Assembly (NCBI GenBank): GCA_030142905.1
Contig: JASJOG010000080.1
Location: forward strand, 124,001-188,000
Length of the DNA: 64,000 bases
Reading direction: 5' to 3'
From: Heliopora coerulea
Taxonomy: Eukaryota; Cnidaria; Anthozoa; Scleralcyonacea; Helioporidae
Position 1 is the first letter of the stretch, and the number at the start of each line of letters is the position of its first letter. The notes beneath the pieces are model-generated. The model ran no database searches. It was not told where the DNA came from and was given only the letters and a program-made list of their open reading frames with translations. Position numbers and translations under genes: made by a program. Below are positions 34,461 to 46,969 of the stretch, piece by piece.

Positions 34461-35222
34461 TCAGAATCAAGGAAGTAAAGGAACCGTAAAAGAATCAAAA
34501 AGCAGCACCAGTGTGAGTATAAAATTAGCTGAAGCGAAAAACACAATCGTTGAACTTCTCTGATAATCCATCAGAAATTTTTTTTATTGATCAAAGGGTG
34601 GATCAGCAACAGAGCTGACGACAATACAAGGCACAACCACTTCCACCAAGATTTTTTAAGACGAAAAAGGTGCATATTTTTTGACTGCTTAACAGTCAAT
34701 GGTTTTGTATATTTAAGGCTGCACTTAAATTGTTATACTGTGCAAATTGTTTCGCAACGGTTGGAATCCGTGGCGTTGACGTTGTACGATTAAGGTGTTA
34801 CACAAGGCAATATTTAGTGGAACTGTCACATGAAAGAACCAAGATAAGCAGGTCATTTACTTGCATTGGTTGATCACGAATACCGTTGGAAGACAAGCTG
34901 CTTTGTCACACCTTGCAATTTGTATTGTGTTTCATCAAGCCACAAAACTGCGACACAAGAGACAAAACAAGTTTATAGTGTAACTTTCATAGTGTAATAA
35001 ACTGTTTCATGGTGTAACAAATCTTTGAAATGCACTCCTAGTTTCGACAAGTCTTGCACAACGCTGTTGCAGGCAAAGGCGGTAAATAATTCAAATTGAG
35101 TCCCCAGACTGCCTCCACATTGTGCCCACTCGAAACAACTGCAAATTTGTTTCGATTTATACTAGACTGACGTAAAAAAGTTTTCAGTAATTATCTTTTT
35201 ATTTTTGGGTAAGCTGTTTTAG
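34461..35222. other. Probable intron or 5' flank of the kinase-KEN gene
   Basis: No convincing exon seen. It ends in a pyrimidine-rich stretch and AG at 35221-35222, consistent with a splice acceptor. Confidence 0.45.
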
Positions 35223-36541
35223 ATCCACCAGACCATTGGAAGTGGATGCAAACCTCGGAGAAACATAGAAAACAATATGAAAGTCTGCACGAATATGCTG
35301 TAAAATATCCAGAGAAGATCACGGAAGTAAACGGAGTGCGGGTTTGCTGCACTAAGGATTTTCTCATTGGAAAAGGTTGTGATGGTACTCGTGTTTATAT
35401 CGGCTTGTCTAAAGATGGCTGTGAAAAAGCTGTAAAGCGCCTGCCCAAAGATGCGTGTGCTCATTTAGGTTCACGCGAAAAGGTAATTTTGAATACTTCG
35501 AACGCACTGGACTCAAAACACGTTGTGAAATATTGGTTCTATGATGACGAATCTGACGATGAGTACGCGTTTCTAATCACAGACTTATGCGAAGAAACCT
35601 TAAAGGAATACGTTGAAAAGCAAACCAAAGAAGAATTAAAACGCGATGCACCGGATATCATACGTCAGATACTGGAGGGATTGCGAGATCTTCATCGTAA
35701 ACCTAAACCAATCCTCCATAGAGATTTAAAACCTTCCAACATCCTGCGCAATATCGATGGAAAGTGGTTGCTAGCAGACTTTGGCATAAGTCGTACGCTG
35801 CCTGACAACCAAACAACATACAAAAGTGGTGAAATAGGAGCAAGATTCTGGAGAGCTGTCGAGTGTTATCCTCCGAAAAATAAGTCATGTAATGAAGGTG
35901 TAAGATACAAGAAGCAATCGGACATACAGGTAGCTGGAATGGTGAGCTTTTACATATTGACAAAAGGCCAACATCCTTTTGGTTCTGAAGATGACTGTGT
36001 CCGAAATCTACGCGATGGAAATGCAACTGAACTAGCAAAACTTGGAGAACCAGTAGCCGAAGATTTTATCTCCTGGATGCTTCAGCATATTCCTGAAAAT
36101 AGACCTTCTGCTCTAGAAGCTCTGAAACATCCCTACCTTCAAACTTCTGATCAACAATTCGAATTGTTGAAATGTGTAGGTAATGAGCCAGAGATCAAGA
36201 AGGGAGATACCAGCTTTGACGTTGTGCGACAACTAAATGCCCACCCTCTTTTATCGAAAGACTGGAAATCGCACGTGCAGCATGGCATTTTGGAATACCT
36301 TTGCGATGACGGACGTCACTGCAAACAGTATGGTAATGAGTGGACTGAATGTCTTCGACTCATACGAAATGTATCCCAGCACTGGAGGGACAGACCACGT
36401 CTAGTTTCAGAAGCTCATGAAATGGTTGGCGAACCCCAAGTATTCTTTCTTAAAGTGTTTCCAAACCTGGCGGTCGTGGTTTACCAAGTTATCCGATCAT
36501 CTGACTGGAAAGAACGATCAGAATTGAAAAAGTTCTTTTAA
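35223..36541 (+). CDS. Kinase-KEN endoribonuclease (IRE1/RNase L-like), terminal exon
   Basis: Best host gene in the window. From the ATG at 35246 it encodes 431 aa: a complete protein kinase domain (about 35-298) followed by a KEN ribonuclease domain (about 322-431). Kinase landmarks are the glycine loop IGKGCDGTRV (41-50), AVK lysine 64, HRDLKPSN (158-165) and LADFG (176-180), so it should bind and probably hydrolyse ATP. KEN landmarks are LRLIRNVSQHW (370-380), with R374, N375 and H379 in the catalytic pattern, and a GEPQVFFLKVFPNL segment (395-408) closer in style to RNase L than to IRE1. In the family, kinase dimerisation activates RNA cleavage. There is no transmembrane or luminal domain. 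The frame runs upstream of the ATG (PPDHWKW before it) to AG at 35221-35222, with TAA at 35210, so this is probably a phase-2 internal or terminal exon with upstream exons not identified. Confidence 0.9.
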
Positions 36542-36810
36542 ACTTAAATTTAGGATATAAGGTACGTCTGCTTGTATAAGCGTAGATGGGCTGAAATGGG
36601 GTGACAATTTTTTTTTCCAAATGGGAGAAGAAAATACAGCTTTTAATTGGTAGCTGGTCATACCTGGGTCACCCTAAAAATGGCATACAATGTTACGGAA
36701 ATTTCAACTCGTTTCATATAAAAGATTTTGTGGGATTAATAACACAGAAAAACTTTATTGGCTTTAGTTATGAAGTGTAATTTATTTAGTTATTTATTGA
36801 TGATACATAT
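36542..36810. other. 3' flank of kinase-KEN gene
   Basis: No clear polyadenylation signal close to the stop; no other feature. Confidence 0.4.
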
Positions 36811-36969
36811 ATTTTGGAAATGTGGAAGCTTGGAGATATCTTGAATGACAGGTGAACGTTCGTCAAGATCTATCCTAAGAAAAATAATTTTTAGCCCCAG
36901 ACCGCGATATAACCAGCAAACCTTTTAATAACCGGAATGTTTTGCGGGTTCGATCCGCTTCTGAGGCTC
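36811..36969 (-). mobile_element. SINE with mirrored tRNA-like 3' halves
   Basis: The body at 36811-36890 matches 25126-25205. It is followed by a minus-strand tRNA-like 3' half (to about 36930) and then a plus-strand tRNA-like 3' half with GGGTTCGATCCGC (36946-36969), so the head is a palindrome of two 3' halves. Probably a rearranged SINE. Confidence 0.6.
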
Positions 36970-39900
36970 AAAAAATGACAGAGCAGGCAAAAGGATAATA
37001 TCGGAACAGTTACTGTGAGAAAATATGGGTTGGTGTGATATAACCTGAAAAAAAGAGATAACTGGCAAGAGATATAGGATTTTTTGTGGTATAGGCCATG
37101 TGAATTTAAGTTTCCGTTAACTCGAAATTTTATTAGAGTATCTTCAAAAACTGAAATAACAAATGAATAACAACAATTTGACAAGTAGTTACTTGTGATA
37201 TCACTTTACTTTGATTGTTATAGCAATCAATGTTTTACGATCATTTCTTTTTCAGCAAACTTTCTTGGTCCCAATCTCTTTAAAGAACAGTGGATTTGTC
37301 AGTAACTTTGTCCTGATTGCACCAGATGACGTCAGAACCTACAGCCTTCATCAGAAATAAATTAGAAACATCACTACATTTAAATATCCACTAGAACAGA
37401 AAAATTTACACATTCAAATTTTTTAGCTAAATTTCTAAAAACCATGTAAAATGAATAACACAAAACTGTAAAACATTGTTTGTTCTGTTTACTTGAAGAC
37501 TAAATGTAAAAATCCATTGCGGAGTAGAGAAGTATGCACTTTACGCAGTAATTTTTTAATTTTCCTCCCTTCTAAAAGTATCTTTTAAAGCAATTAGAAA
37601 CGATAGATGAATTCTTCAGTCCCTTCCCATAATGTGGTCAAGGTTAAATGTGTGAGCTCTTAGGATGGATTTCGTTTTTGTTTCCGAGGAGCAACTACAG
37701 TGCGGTGACAACAGTACTCTGGAAGCAACTCCACTTTCTTCGGTTGGATAATCATTCAGAGAAAATCTAAGGTAAATCTGTGTTCGAGAAGCCCTCAAAA
37801 ACTTGGCAAGAAAAAACCCTACAACAACAGTCATAATGTACCAGGCAGCGGTAATTGTGTGGTGATATTTACCGAAATCTATCAACTGACAAAATTGATA
37901 GTGGGAGAGAAATCAGTGTCTTAAAATTACTTTGCGGAGGATCTTTTCTCTGATATACGGTGCTTAGCAAAATGTTTCAATGTTCATGAATTAATATTAA
38001 TTAATTAATTAATATTGGTAAAAGTATTGGTTTTTAAAAAACATCCTCCTGTCACATGACGTATTAACTTACGTGCAACAGCAACACTCGCACGACAAAC
38101 ACTCTTCTGATGTTCACATTGCTGTTCTTCAACTGAGTTTGCAACGTAGCTCAATAAAGATCGTAACAAACATGAAAAAATAAAATTCCAGCATAGACGT
38201 GGAACCAACATTAAGTCCAATAGTTACTTCCTTTTTGTCACAACTGTTACAGTGCCAGATAAACGTAAAATAAAGTAATTGCTTTGTAAGAAGCCGAAAG
38301 GGTACGTGTAAAAGGAGAGTTTGGACAACACAACTATTGAGTCCTACACAAAGATAGTAGAAATCAATATTTTCCACCTCCAGGTGGAAAGTGATGTTTT
38401 TTTAAAGAAGAGGAGTTCGGGAATGTCTCGAAGTTTCCCTCGAAATGTGTGAGCTTTAAGATTGAGCAGTCGTAAAGAACAATCTGGTACAGATAACTAA
38501 GTAAATCATCGGCTATTACACAAACGATCGACTGGAAGTAGCAGGGGAGTAGCTAGAGTTTAAACCCATTAAGAGCTCAGCCCACTGAGAAATTTGGATT
38601 TAATTTGAGAGGTTTTTCGTACATTGTAAGAGTTCTAATAATGTGATAAATAATCAGTGCTGAAGAAGCTTGGCGAGCAACCACAAGTCTTATTAAAATT
38701 ATCAAGGTTTTTAATGAAACACTTAACTTTTAACTAAAACTGTATGGAAGCAGCTAATTTTATAGTTTTTCAGATAAAAAGGAAAGCTAAATTCCGTATG
38801 AAAATAGCTAAATTTTTAGTTTTCTAGAGCAAGAGAAAAGCCAATTACTATTTATCATTTCATATTCATGGGATTTAAGGAAGACTAGTCCTTGAAATTT
38901 TATTGAAAATCGTCTAAGTTTTAGCGAGACCTACATATGGGTGACACTTCCCCGAGGTGACACCAAGACAACTAGGCAAGAAGGCATCTTATTTCACCAT
39001 TTTAGACTAGCTCCAAGCATGGTCTAACCAGTGCCCAATTGAATATTTACTGTATTATTCTGTAAAAGCCAATATTTTTTTCATTTGTAGTGCATTCTGG
39101 CAAGGGCAATACTTTTATATCAGTTATGCAAGATCGGTAGGGTCAATGTGTAGCATATCTTTCACTTTGGCAAATCAATTTTTTACTTGATCCATAAATT
39201 ACTTGAAAGCTAAAAGATAATATAATCTTAATACATATTTTAATAACATTACCTTTTGTTAGAACCGGACCTTAGCGGCACTTGAGAGAGAAAGTGAGAA
39301 ACACTTGGCTGTACCATGACGTAGTATCACTTCTTAAACCCTTCGGGACTCATCCTTAAACTGTTGTAGTACGATATGAATGAGCAACTGGAATTTGAAT
39401 ATAAATGCCAAACGCGTAACTCGAAGTAAAACTGTTTGATACGGAGTATAACAATTTTAATAGGACCAGTGTTTCTTCTCGTCGAGCAACATGAGAGTGG
39501 ATAAAATTTCAATACACAAGAGACTTTCTTGTATTGGTGGCCCGGGCTTTAACATGTTCAAGTTGGGGGTGTACATTTTTTGGAAGGAACGTTGTGCGAA
39601 TTGCGTAAACATATCAAAAAGGACAACAAAACTGACGAATATATTAGCTGTGAGATCATAACGAAAGTGCAACGATTCCTTGACGGTTTATAAACAGATA
39701 ACCATATCCGGTTAATACAATGTTGACACATTCACATTCTTCCTTGACGATAGCTGTGTACAGTTTCAGGCTGTCTTCTAAAAGGGTACACGAAACTACT
39801 GTATACCTTGCGCCCAGACAGTTTACCCATACTTTTAAATCTCCAAGATTAAGCGTATGATGAAAAGGGCACTTGTTGCAAAAACTTTGGGGGGTAAATA

Positions 39901-41214
39901 CTCCCTTTTAACCCCCCGCTCGTGCCGTCTTTTCTTTCTTGCCAATAGGTGGCAGTCGACAGTCGCGACAGAATGCGAATTCTCTCACAATAATGTTCCA
40001 ATTGACACTTTTTAAGAATTCTAATACTTTGATCTGAATCATTGCAAGGCTAAATTGCATTTGGCCTTTTAAACAATTCTAGGAAGCGCTCCGTCAAACA
40101 CACGATGGTAACACCGAGTAATGAAATCATTTTAGAAGTAAATAATTTCACCTTTTGGAGATACCATTGCTCAGTATTTCATTGAAATACTGAGAGGTTA
40201 CCGCAATGTCAAGCGCTCCATCGTTCAATGCATTCTGAGAACTAGACGCGTCTACACTAGATTCAAGCAACGCGAACAAATTTTGTGTCTCCACCAGACG
40301 TGAGCGACGAGTTCCATTACGAAGATTCGTCGTGTAGGGGCGCTTCTCCTTCTGTGTCGGATACGTTGAAGACAACAGAAACGGCCGTGGGTACAGGACA
40401 AAATTAAAGAAATGGAAATGAAGGAGCTAATCGTAATCAAGTGAGTAGATTGACCTTTATTCGAAGCCAACGCGCGATCATGTAGTGTAGGATATTATCG
40501 AACTTAATTTTTAAGGTTTTGTTTTTCCGGATTTGCTTCTTACCACCGAATAAGAAATAACCAGAAGGGTCACTCGCGTCGGAACCTCCGAAATTTTTGT
40601 CCACATTTTTTCGAAACCGTCCCCAGACCCTTTGTTCCGCCAAAATCCTCGCCGCCAGTAAACCGCCGCCAGCTGAACAAGGATTTAATCTACGAAATGC
40701 GGTGTTTGCTCAGTAAAATGGCTTTGTCTTGAAAAGTATTTGACCAATTTTCATTCTACAAAGACTGGTTGAAGAGGAAAGGCAAGTGATAATATTTCTG
40801 CAAACTGTAAGTTACAAAAAGATTCCCAACTTTAAAATTTAGGTGTATATCTCCAATATGAGTAGGCGATTCGTGTAGGCCCACACAATCAATATAGTTT
40901 CTTTTCTTACTCTGATGAATTATTTTTCGGTCAGCTTGATCAAAGGCTTGGATGTTGAAGTCTGTGCGCTAGTATAAGGTTTATTAATTAACAATCAAGT
41001 TCGTAAAGTAATATTAAGCGTTTTTGAGACAAATTAATGTCACAACGAATAACGATTATACAAAGTCACACATTACCCTGGTCAAGTCAAAGCTTTGGAA
41101 AAACAGGCTTTTCTTATCTAATCTATGAAATAACTTCAATTTGCGTTAGACTTAAAATTATGGAGCGAATACTCCACAATTAACCTACACTGCCGAAGTA
41201 AACTGAAAAATGTT
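36970..41214. other. Long noncoding region
   Basis: No ORF in either strand has recognisable domains. A perfect 24-bp AT palindrome lies at 37993-38016. A minus-strand CTGATGAAGGCTGTAGG at about 37337-37354 resembles ends of Penelope-type elements but lacks the GAAA part. A GGGGGGTAAATACTCCC stretch and a GGTTAA-like mirror lie at about 39890-39918. Confidence 0.45.
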
Positions 41215-41285
41215 GACTCGAGCGGGATTTGAACTCGCACTTTCGGGATACCGGTCCGCCGCTCTACCTGTTGAGCAATCGAGTC
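41215..41285 (-). repeat. tRNA-like sequence (pseudo-tRNA or SINE head)
   Basis: On the minus strand the 7-bp acceptor stem GACTCGA/TCGAGTC and the D stem GCTC/GAGC are perfect, and the T loop reads GTTCAAATC. The anticodon arm does not form a proper 5-bp stem with U33, and the T stem has a mismatch, so it is not called as a functional tRNA. Confidence 0.6.
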
Positions 41286-41431
41286 CACAGAGACTGGAGG
41301 CGAGTTTTTATCCAATTTAAGTGCACGAGATATTCTCCCGACAACTTAGCACTAACCATGAGGATGGATGTGCAGTATTTCAATTCTATTTCAGAATCAT
41401 TGTCAGGGTATTATAAAACGATACTTCACAA

Positions 41432-42723
41432 TTAACCCCATTCTCCACGGGTTATTTCAGACCCCTATTCCCCACGGGGGGATCATAATGACCCCCCACT
41501 AACTTTTGATTGGAAAGTGGTGGAATCTTGAAACTTTGCATGGATAGAGTCCAACATAAGAACTTTACATTTTTGTATTAATGACGTATGTGTGACGTCA
41601 CACAATATGCTGACGTCAGCATTTTTAGGAGTACCATTGAAAATATGCAAAAACTATGTGTATATGGCCTTTTCGCTTCAGGAATTGCTTTGATGTGTTC
41701 CAACCAATGAAATCTGTTATTTGAAACCTGTTGGCTGCCTATTTCTTTTGCCTTTTACTTGCTCTTGTATCTAATTAAAAACCTTGCTTAAAATTATAAA
41801 ATTGTGGACTTATACTCAAGCGAAATTGGGGGGGTTTATAAAAACATGCACTTTTCTGAAATCAATGTTTTTTAAACTACTTACATACATGTTGAAACGA
41901 ATGGCAACAAACAGCAAATGAAATGTAACTGGAACAAACAAATAGTTTTATCAGCCTCAAAAAATTACTGAATGAAGTAAATTGCTTCTTCCCCTTTGGT
42001 CCCATTTTATTTATTTTATGTTATTTATTACACTAAAGAGAAAAGAAAAATGTTAGCTCGACATAAACATGCAAACACATTTCAACAGGTCGTGACGCTT
42101 CTTTTACACAACTTGAAAGTTTTGAGCGTATTTACCACTTGTAAAAAACATTTACCTCTATGTTATTACAACATTCTATTACCATGTGAGATGAAGTCAT
42201 AACATTGGAAAAGAAGGCTTTCGAATGCAAAAGAAGCCATTGTATTGCAATTACAATAAAAATGACGTTGAAAAAAACAGACACATAATAAGTGAAGCAA
42301 TTTAGCAAGAAGATAGCGTGATAACATAATACAGGTAAATGATGGCATTGTGACGTCATTATGACGTTAGTACCACGTGACTATGACGCCATGACATCAC
42401 TTTATTGTCAACTATAAAATTTCTTTCTCATAACTATATATAAAACATGTTTTTAGTTCAAAGGCATTCTGAGAGCAAGAACTTATATATGGTACCTATT
42501 TGCTAAATTTCAGAAATTGTGATTTCAAATGGGGTCATGGTCACACGAACATCATAAAAACTGAAAGGCGCATGTACCAAAGCCAAAATTCTCCAGAAAC
42601 GTGTTAAATAGATTAAAAGTAAAAGTCAGGGAGATCCAGCATCATAACGTTGACTGTTTTCCAGAAATTTTAAAAAAACATAGAGGGGGGTCATATTGAC
42701 CTTCTCGTGGGGAATAAGGTTAA
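41432..42723. mobile_element. Non-autonomous piggyBac-like element
   Basis: TTAA at 41432-41435 and 42720-42723. Ends mirror each other: CCCCATTCTCCACGGG on the left against CCTTATTCCCCACGAG (minus strand) on the right, each followed within 40 bp by a GACCCCCC run. No transposase ORF remains in 1.29 kb. The interior is rich in TGACGTCA-type palindromes (about 41594, 41609, 42352, 42361). Confidence 0.75.
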
Positions 42724-42919
42724 AGACCCTATTATCAATTTCTGGAAGCACAACTGTTTTAGAACTCGTAATAATAAACCAGTATGTATTAAACGAGTAA
42801 GTCTTTTGTCAGAAGAAATCCTAGTTACGAAAATGGATTGAAAGACGAACTATTTCCCAAATTATAGCAAAATTTGACCTGAAACTTGAGGCGAAAATGC
42901 AGGTTTTTCTTCTTTGTAT

Positions 42920-42950
<31 letters not shown>

Positions 42951-43989
42951 GAGAGGGGTCATGTTTTAGTTTTCGAATATTTTCATGTCAAAAATTACGG
43001 GCAATATTTCAGTAATATCGTAGCTTTATCCTGTTTTATTCTCGTAAACCCTAAACTAACATTTTTCGATGTGAACAACAACTTCGAGCTTTAATTTTGA
43101 ACCTTATTTTTCATTGTGTTTCTGGTCTTCATTGGTCGTGTATGAGTTCATACACTCTAAAATTCGAAGTTACGAGGTTGTAAACGTTAAATGATTCGAT
43201 ACGTTCGTCTTCTTCTCGTTTAAAGATGTTTTTACCTCAGATTTTTTCCTCTTTCATGTTTTTCTTGCCCTGGTAAACAAAACTCTTTCGCTCTAAATCA
43301 CATTCTCTTAAAACAGGTCAACCAAAAATTAACCATTGGTAAATCTTAAAATAATCCAAACCGAATCCTAAAGCTTACCTCAACCATTACTCCAGTCTAA
43401 TCTGAAACTTGACCTGCGTCTACCCCTAAAACTAGTAGGAAATAATGAAATTACAAATGTTGGTAATTTGTTTTAGATCAATGATGTCTAATGTTTTTCT
43501 TGAAAAGGAACTAGGGAGACCAGGAAAAACACTGAGGAGCAGTGATCTTGTAGTTTTTTCGATTAAATTGTTGGTTTATTCTTTAGATTTAGAATTAACA
43601 AGTCTGAAAATTAAGTTCGAGACAAGGTATAGGTTGAACTAGCTGAATCTTTGGCTTAAAATCTTTAGCTCCTCAGGACAGCGTTAAAAAATTAGAATAA
43701 CGTGAAACTTCTGCGCAATTTTGAACTCAAATTTTGCTCTAGGTCGCTAGAAGCAGCTTTGACAAAAGCTATATTATTGAAGTGTGTACTGAATTCTTCA
43801 TTATTTACCTGGCAAAATTTTTGCTCAAGTAAATTGAAGATTTAATCGTGGTACATTTTCCACTAAAAGGACTGGGTTTGAAGTGAATGGCGGCCTCAAA
43901 GAAGGGCGGCCTCATATCCGCCATTTTTAGCTTCAAAATTGCACGTCCAGTTATCGCTCCAGTCTTTAGAGTTCACTTGAGGCACCAGG
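42724..43989. other. Noncoding with GT/G tract
   Basis: A (GT)n-(G)n tract at 42918-42955. Two small ORFs (42897-43094 and 43445-43642) have no domain; the first spans the tract. Confidence 0.45.
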
Positions 43990-44310
43990 TTATATCGTAC
44001 GTATATGCTACATGGGCTTTGTACAACTGACCTCAGTTTGTTAGTGCCCAACCAACTTCAAGTCAACGTACAGCTACAAAAAAATCTGGTATTTCCACTA
44101 TTCTTTAGTTTGCTTAATGCGCAATAGTATCGTAAAGGGGGAGAAGACTTTATCTTCAGCCCTTCAAATTGGGTAGTGAACTGATCAGGCCCAGCGATGG
44201 AAGGGAAATCCCCTTCAGAGCAGAGCCGATGAACAGCAATTTTTTGTCTCGCCCATCAAGATGTCGTCAAGTTTCAAGGTCAATAAGTCGTTCACATATG
44301 GTCGAAGGAG
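43990..44310. repeat. Diverged dispersed repeat, block B copy 2
   Basis: Matches 11400-11700, same strand. Confidence 0.75.
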
Positions 44311-44453
44311 GTAGCAGACAAAGTCTCACGGGAAAATCGCTCATAAGTCGTTAGGTAAAGTATTTAATGGTGTTTGCCTTCTAGTTAAGGTTAATGTGAA
44401 GGGTTGCTCCAATGAACCGGTTTTAAGAGTGTATTTTTAACTTTAAAAAGGGT

Positions 44454-46969
44454 CAGTGAACGTGATTGCTGTCCATTGCGATAGTTGATTTTTCGAGAGT
44501 AATAAGCAACTAAACTGATAAACCAAGTTATGGTTCGAAACTGCCCTTACTATCCAACAAATGAGGTTTTCCTCCAGAATTTTGTTTTGATATCAATAAT
44601 TTTTACAAAGAGGAAAAGAATAAAATTTATTCAAAGATAATAAGCTCCCATGAAGTTGAACATTGACTTCCTGTTTGTTGCGTCTTTGAAAGGGCAAGAC
44701 AAACCCAAAGGAATGAAATTCTTAGTAAGAAGTCCAATGGCTATCAGGGAAACGAGAGTTTAGCTCACATTACCGTCGAATCCCACACGAAAGAAGTCGA
44801 AATCACCATTTTCCTCCTCTAGGTACAGTAGAGAGCGGAGTACAAGATTATGGCGAGGTTTCGTACGGAATGTAAAGATCGATAGAGTTCAAGTTTTGAC
44901 TCATTAGCCGAGGTGATAATTTTGAGACTGGCTTGTCCTTTGATCTGATTTCCGCATCGTATAGAAAAGTATATATATAGTTTATATAGGATAAGTTTAA
45001 ATTCCATAATATTAGTGATATACTTACCACAGTATAACAAAGAAAACTGAATTTATGGATAATACTGTAAGGCTTATGGTCAGCAAATTACTTCAATAAA
45101 AGCAATGTACAAATATTAACTCTAGGCTAGTTTCAAAGTTGCAGTTCAATACTTGCTGTTATATTGCCAAATCCTTCCATATGCACCATCTGCCATATCC
45201 ATGTAAAGCAACCATAGCATGAGGTGTTTCTATTTGACTGCAGCATAGAAAACTGACTCCGGTTCAACTCATATTTAAAGCCTAAGCACACCGTCTTAAC
45301 CATTTTCCTGCCAGTCAGGTCTCTATTTGACAAGAAGAATGTTGGGGATTAGCCAGAGTAAAATGATAGAGTATGTCCTCAGTTATGAAAAGGTCTTGTA
45401 CCTTGCTTTATGACAGAATTGTAAGAAAGAACCATGGGCTGTCCAATAATGTAATTTCAATTGGTACAGTAAAAAGCTGCATAGTTTCCAAACTGGCAAT
45501 AATTCAACTCTTTAGACATCTGTGCAGTGTACTGCCATCTGCTGCAGACACTGGAAACAAGTGTTTCTATTAAACATGTACTGGTTACAATCCATCCTAA
45601 GGGGCAAGGACACATTTGAGAATTTGATCAAGACTAATTCCAGATGTTTTCATTTGGTAGAGTAGGGCATCTGCCCCTACAGTAGATGGTTAATCACATG
45701 TCTGTTTTACAAATGCTACAAGCTTTGGCAACATCCTTATGCCAGCATGTTTATGGCAGTTAAGAGAAGTTGTATAAAACATGTCAAATTCCAAACAGGA
45801 AATAACACTTGTAAACTCATGGTTCAAGTGATGAATCAATAGTCATAAAATTTCTAGTCTTAAACCAGAGTTTAGTTCTGGACTGTTAAATTTGATATCT
45901 AGTGCATTCATATGTAGAAGTTTTAATAGAGTTAAAAAAGTAAAAAATTCCATAAATTTAGTTATTCAAGGCAAGATTAAGTAAAGAAGAGAATGTTAGA
46001 AGAATAACAAAGATCATTAAGTCAGTCAAATTGACTGTCAGTTCAAGTCAACAACAAATTGGTTATCTGTTTCCATAATTTTTTTTTTTATTGCAAGGTC
46101 AACCAGTAATTTGTTAGATGGTATTGCTGGAAGATAATGTGAGAATTTTACCTTTCTTTGTAACAAAATATCTTAATGACACTTTCCTAATGCTAGTAAT
46201 GATGGATTTGACAAGCTTGCCATCAGAAACTTATGAAGCACAGTTGAATTAGCTTTTTGTACTCAACTTACTACTGCATTTTGGGGAATTCCACTTGGAA
46301 TTGCACTTCGTTTACTGTATGTATTTGCTATTTAGCTAAATACAATAGCATGGATGCTACAAAAGACTCATTAAATCCAAATACATCCACTATTGTATTA
46401 TTAACTTTTGTTAGATCATGGCTCACTCATGCAATGCATCAGTTGTTTTTTTTTCCTCATGTAAATGTATTTTAACTGATCAATTAGCATGGGTGCACTT
46501 TTTACTTATATTCAGGTTAATTGTACAGTATGATTTTATTCAGTAGAGTTGAGTGCAAGCCCCTTAAGTGATAGACATTAAATGAAGCAGTCTTTAGTGT
46601 CACACTTCCATTCATCCTCAATAATGTGATTTTACCATTGCTACTGACATCCACTGCACCATGTTTGAATTCTAAGGAACTTAATGTTCAGTTCATAGGA
46701 TGACAATCTTAAGGAAAAAGCAACCACTAATTTGGTAAAATAATTTGATATTGTTGGTATATCATGAAATACATCTTTTTCTTTCCAATGAATACAAACT
46801 ACACATAGCAGATACAGGTATTCTTGAAAGAAACTTCCAGGAAAATAAAGTAGGAAAATGATTATATAGAAGAAATTTATCACATTTCTAAGCCCCTGGC
46901 CAACCTCTGATTGTACCCTCGGCCCTCGCCTACCGTGTGTTCGTGCGGTGCGAGGGCACTAGTCTCGAC
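44454..46969. repeat. Diverged dispersed repeat, block A copy 2, split by hAT
   Basis: Matches 8220-10740 and resumes at 49426 after the hAT element. No ORF with a recognisable domain. Confidence 0.75.
46962..46969. repeat. hAT target-site duplication, left
   Basis: GTCTCGAC, paired with ATCTCGAC at 49426-49433 (one mismatch), the 8-bp length typical of hAT. Confidence 0.85.

Noticed and set aside
2529..36541. RNase L gene (ankyrin plus kinase plus KEN in one protein)
   Set aside because: Each ankyrin ORF ends in its own stop, 17 kb and many repeats separate the nearer one from the kinase exon, and no linking exons are visible.
37337..37354. Further hammerhead-like site on the minus strand
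   Set aside because: CTGATGA is present but the matching GAAA and stem II are not.
41215..41285. tRNA gene
   Set aside because: Acceptor and D stems are good, but the anticodon arm lacks a proper stem and U33, and the T stem has a mismatch; treated as a pseudo-tRNA or SINE head.
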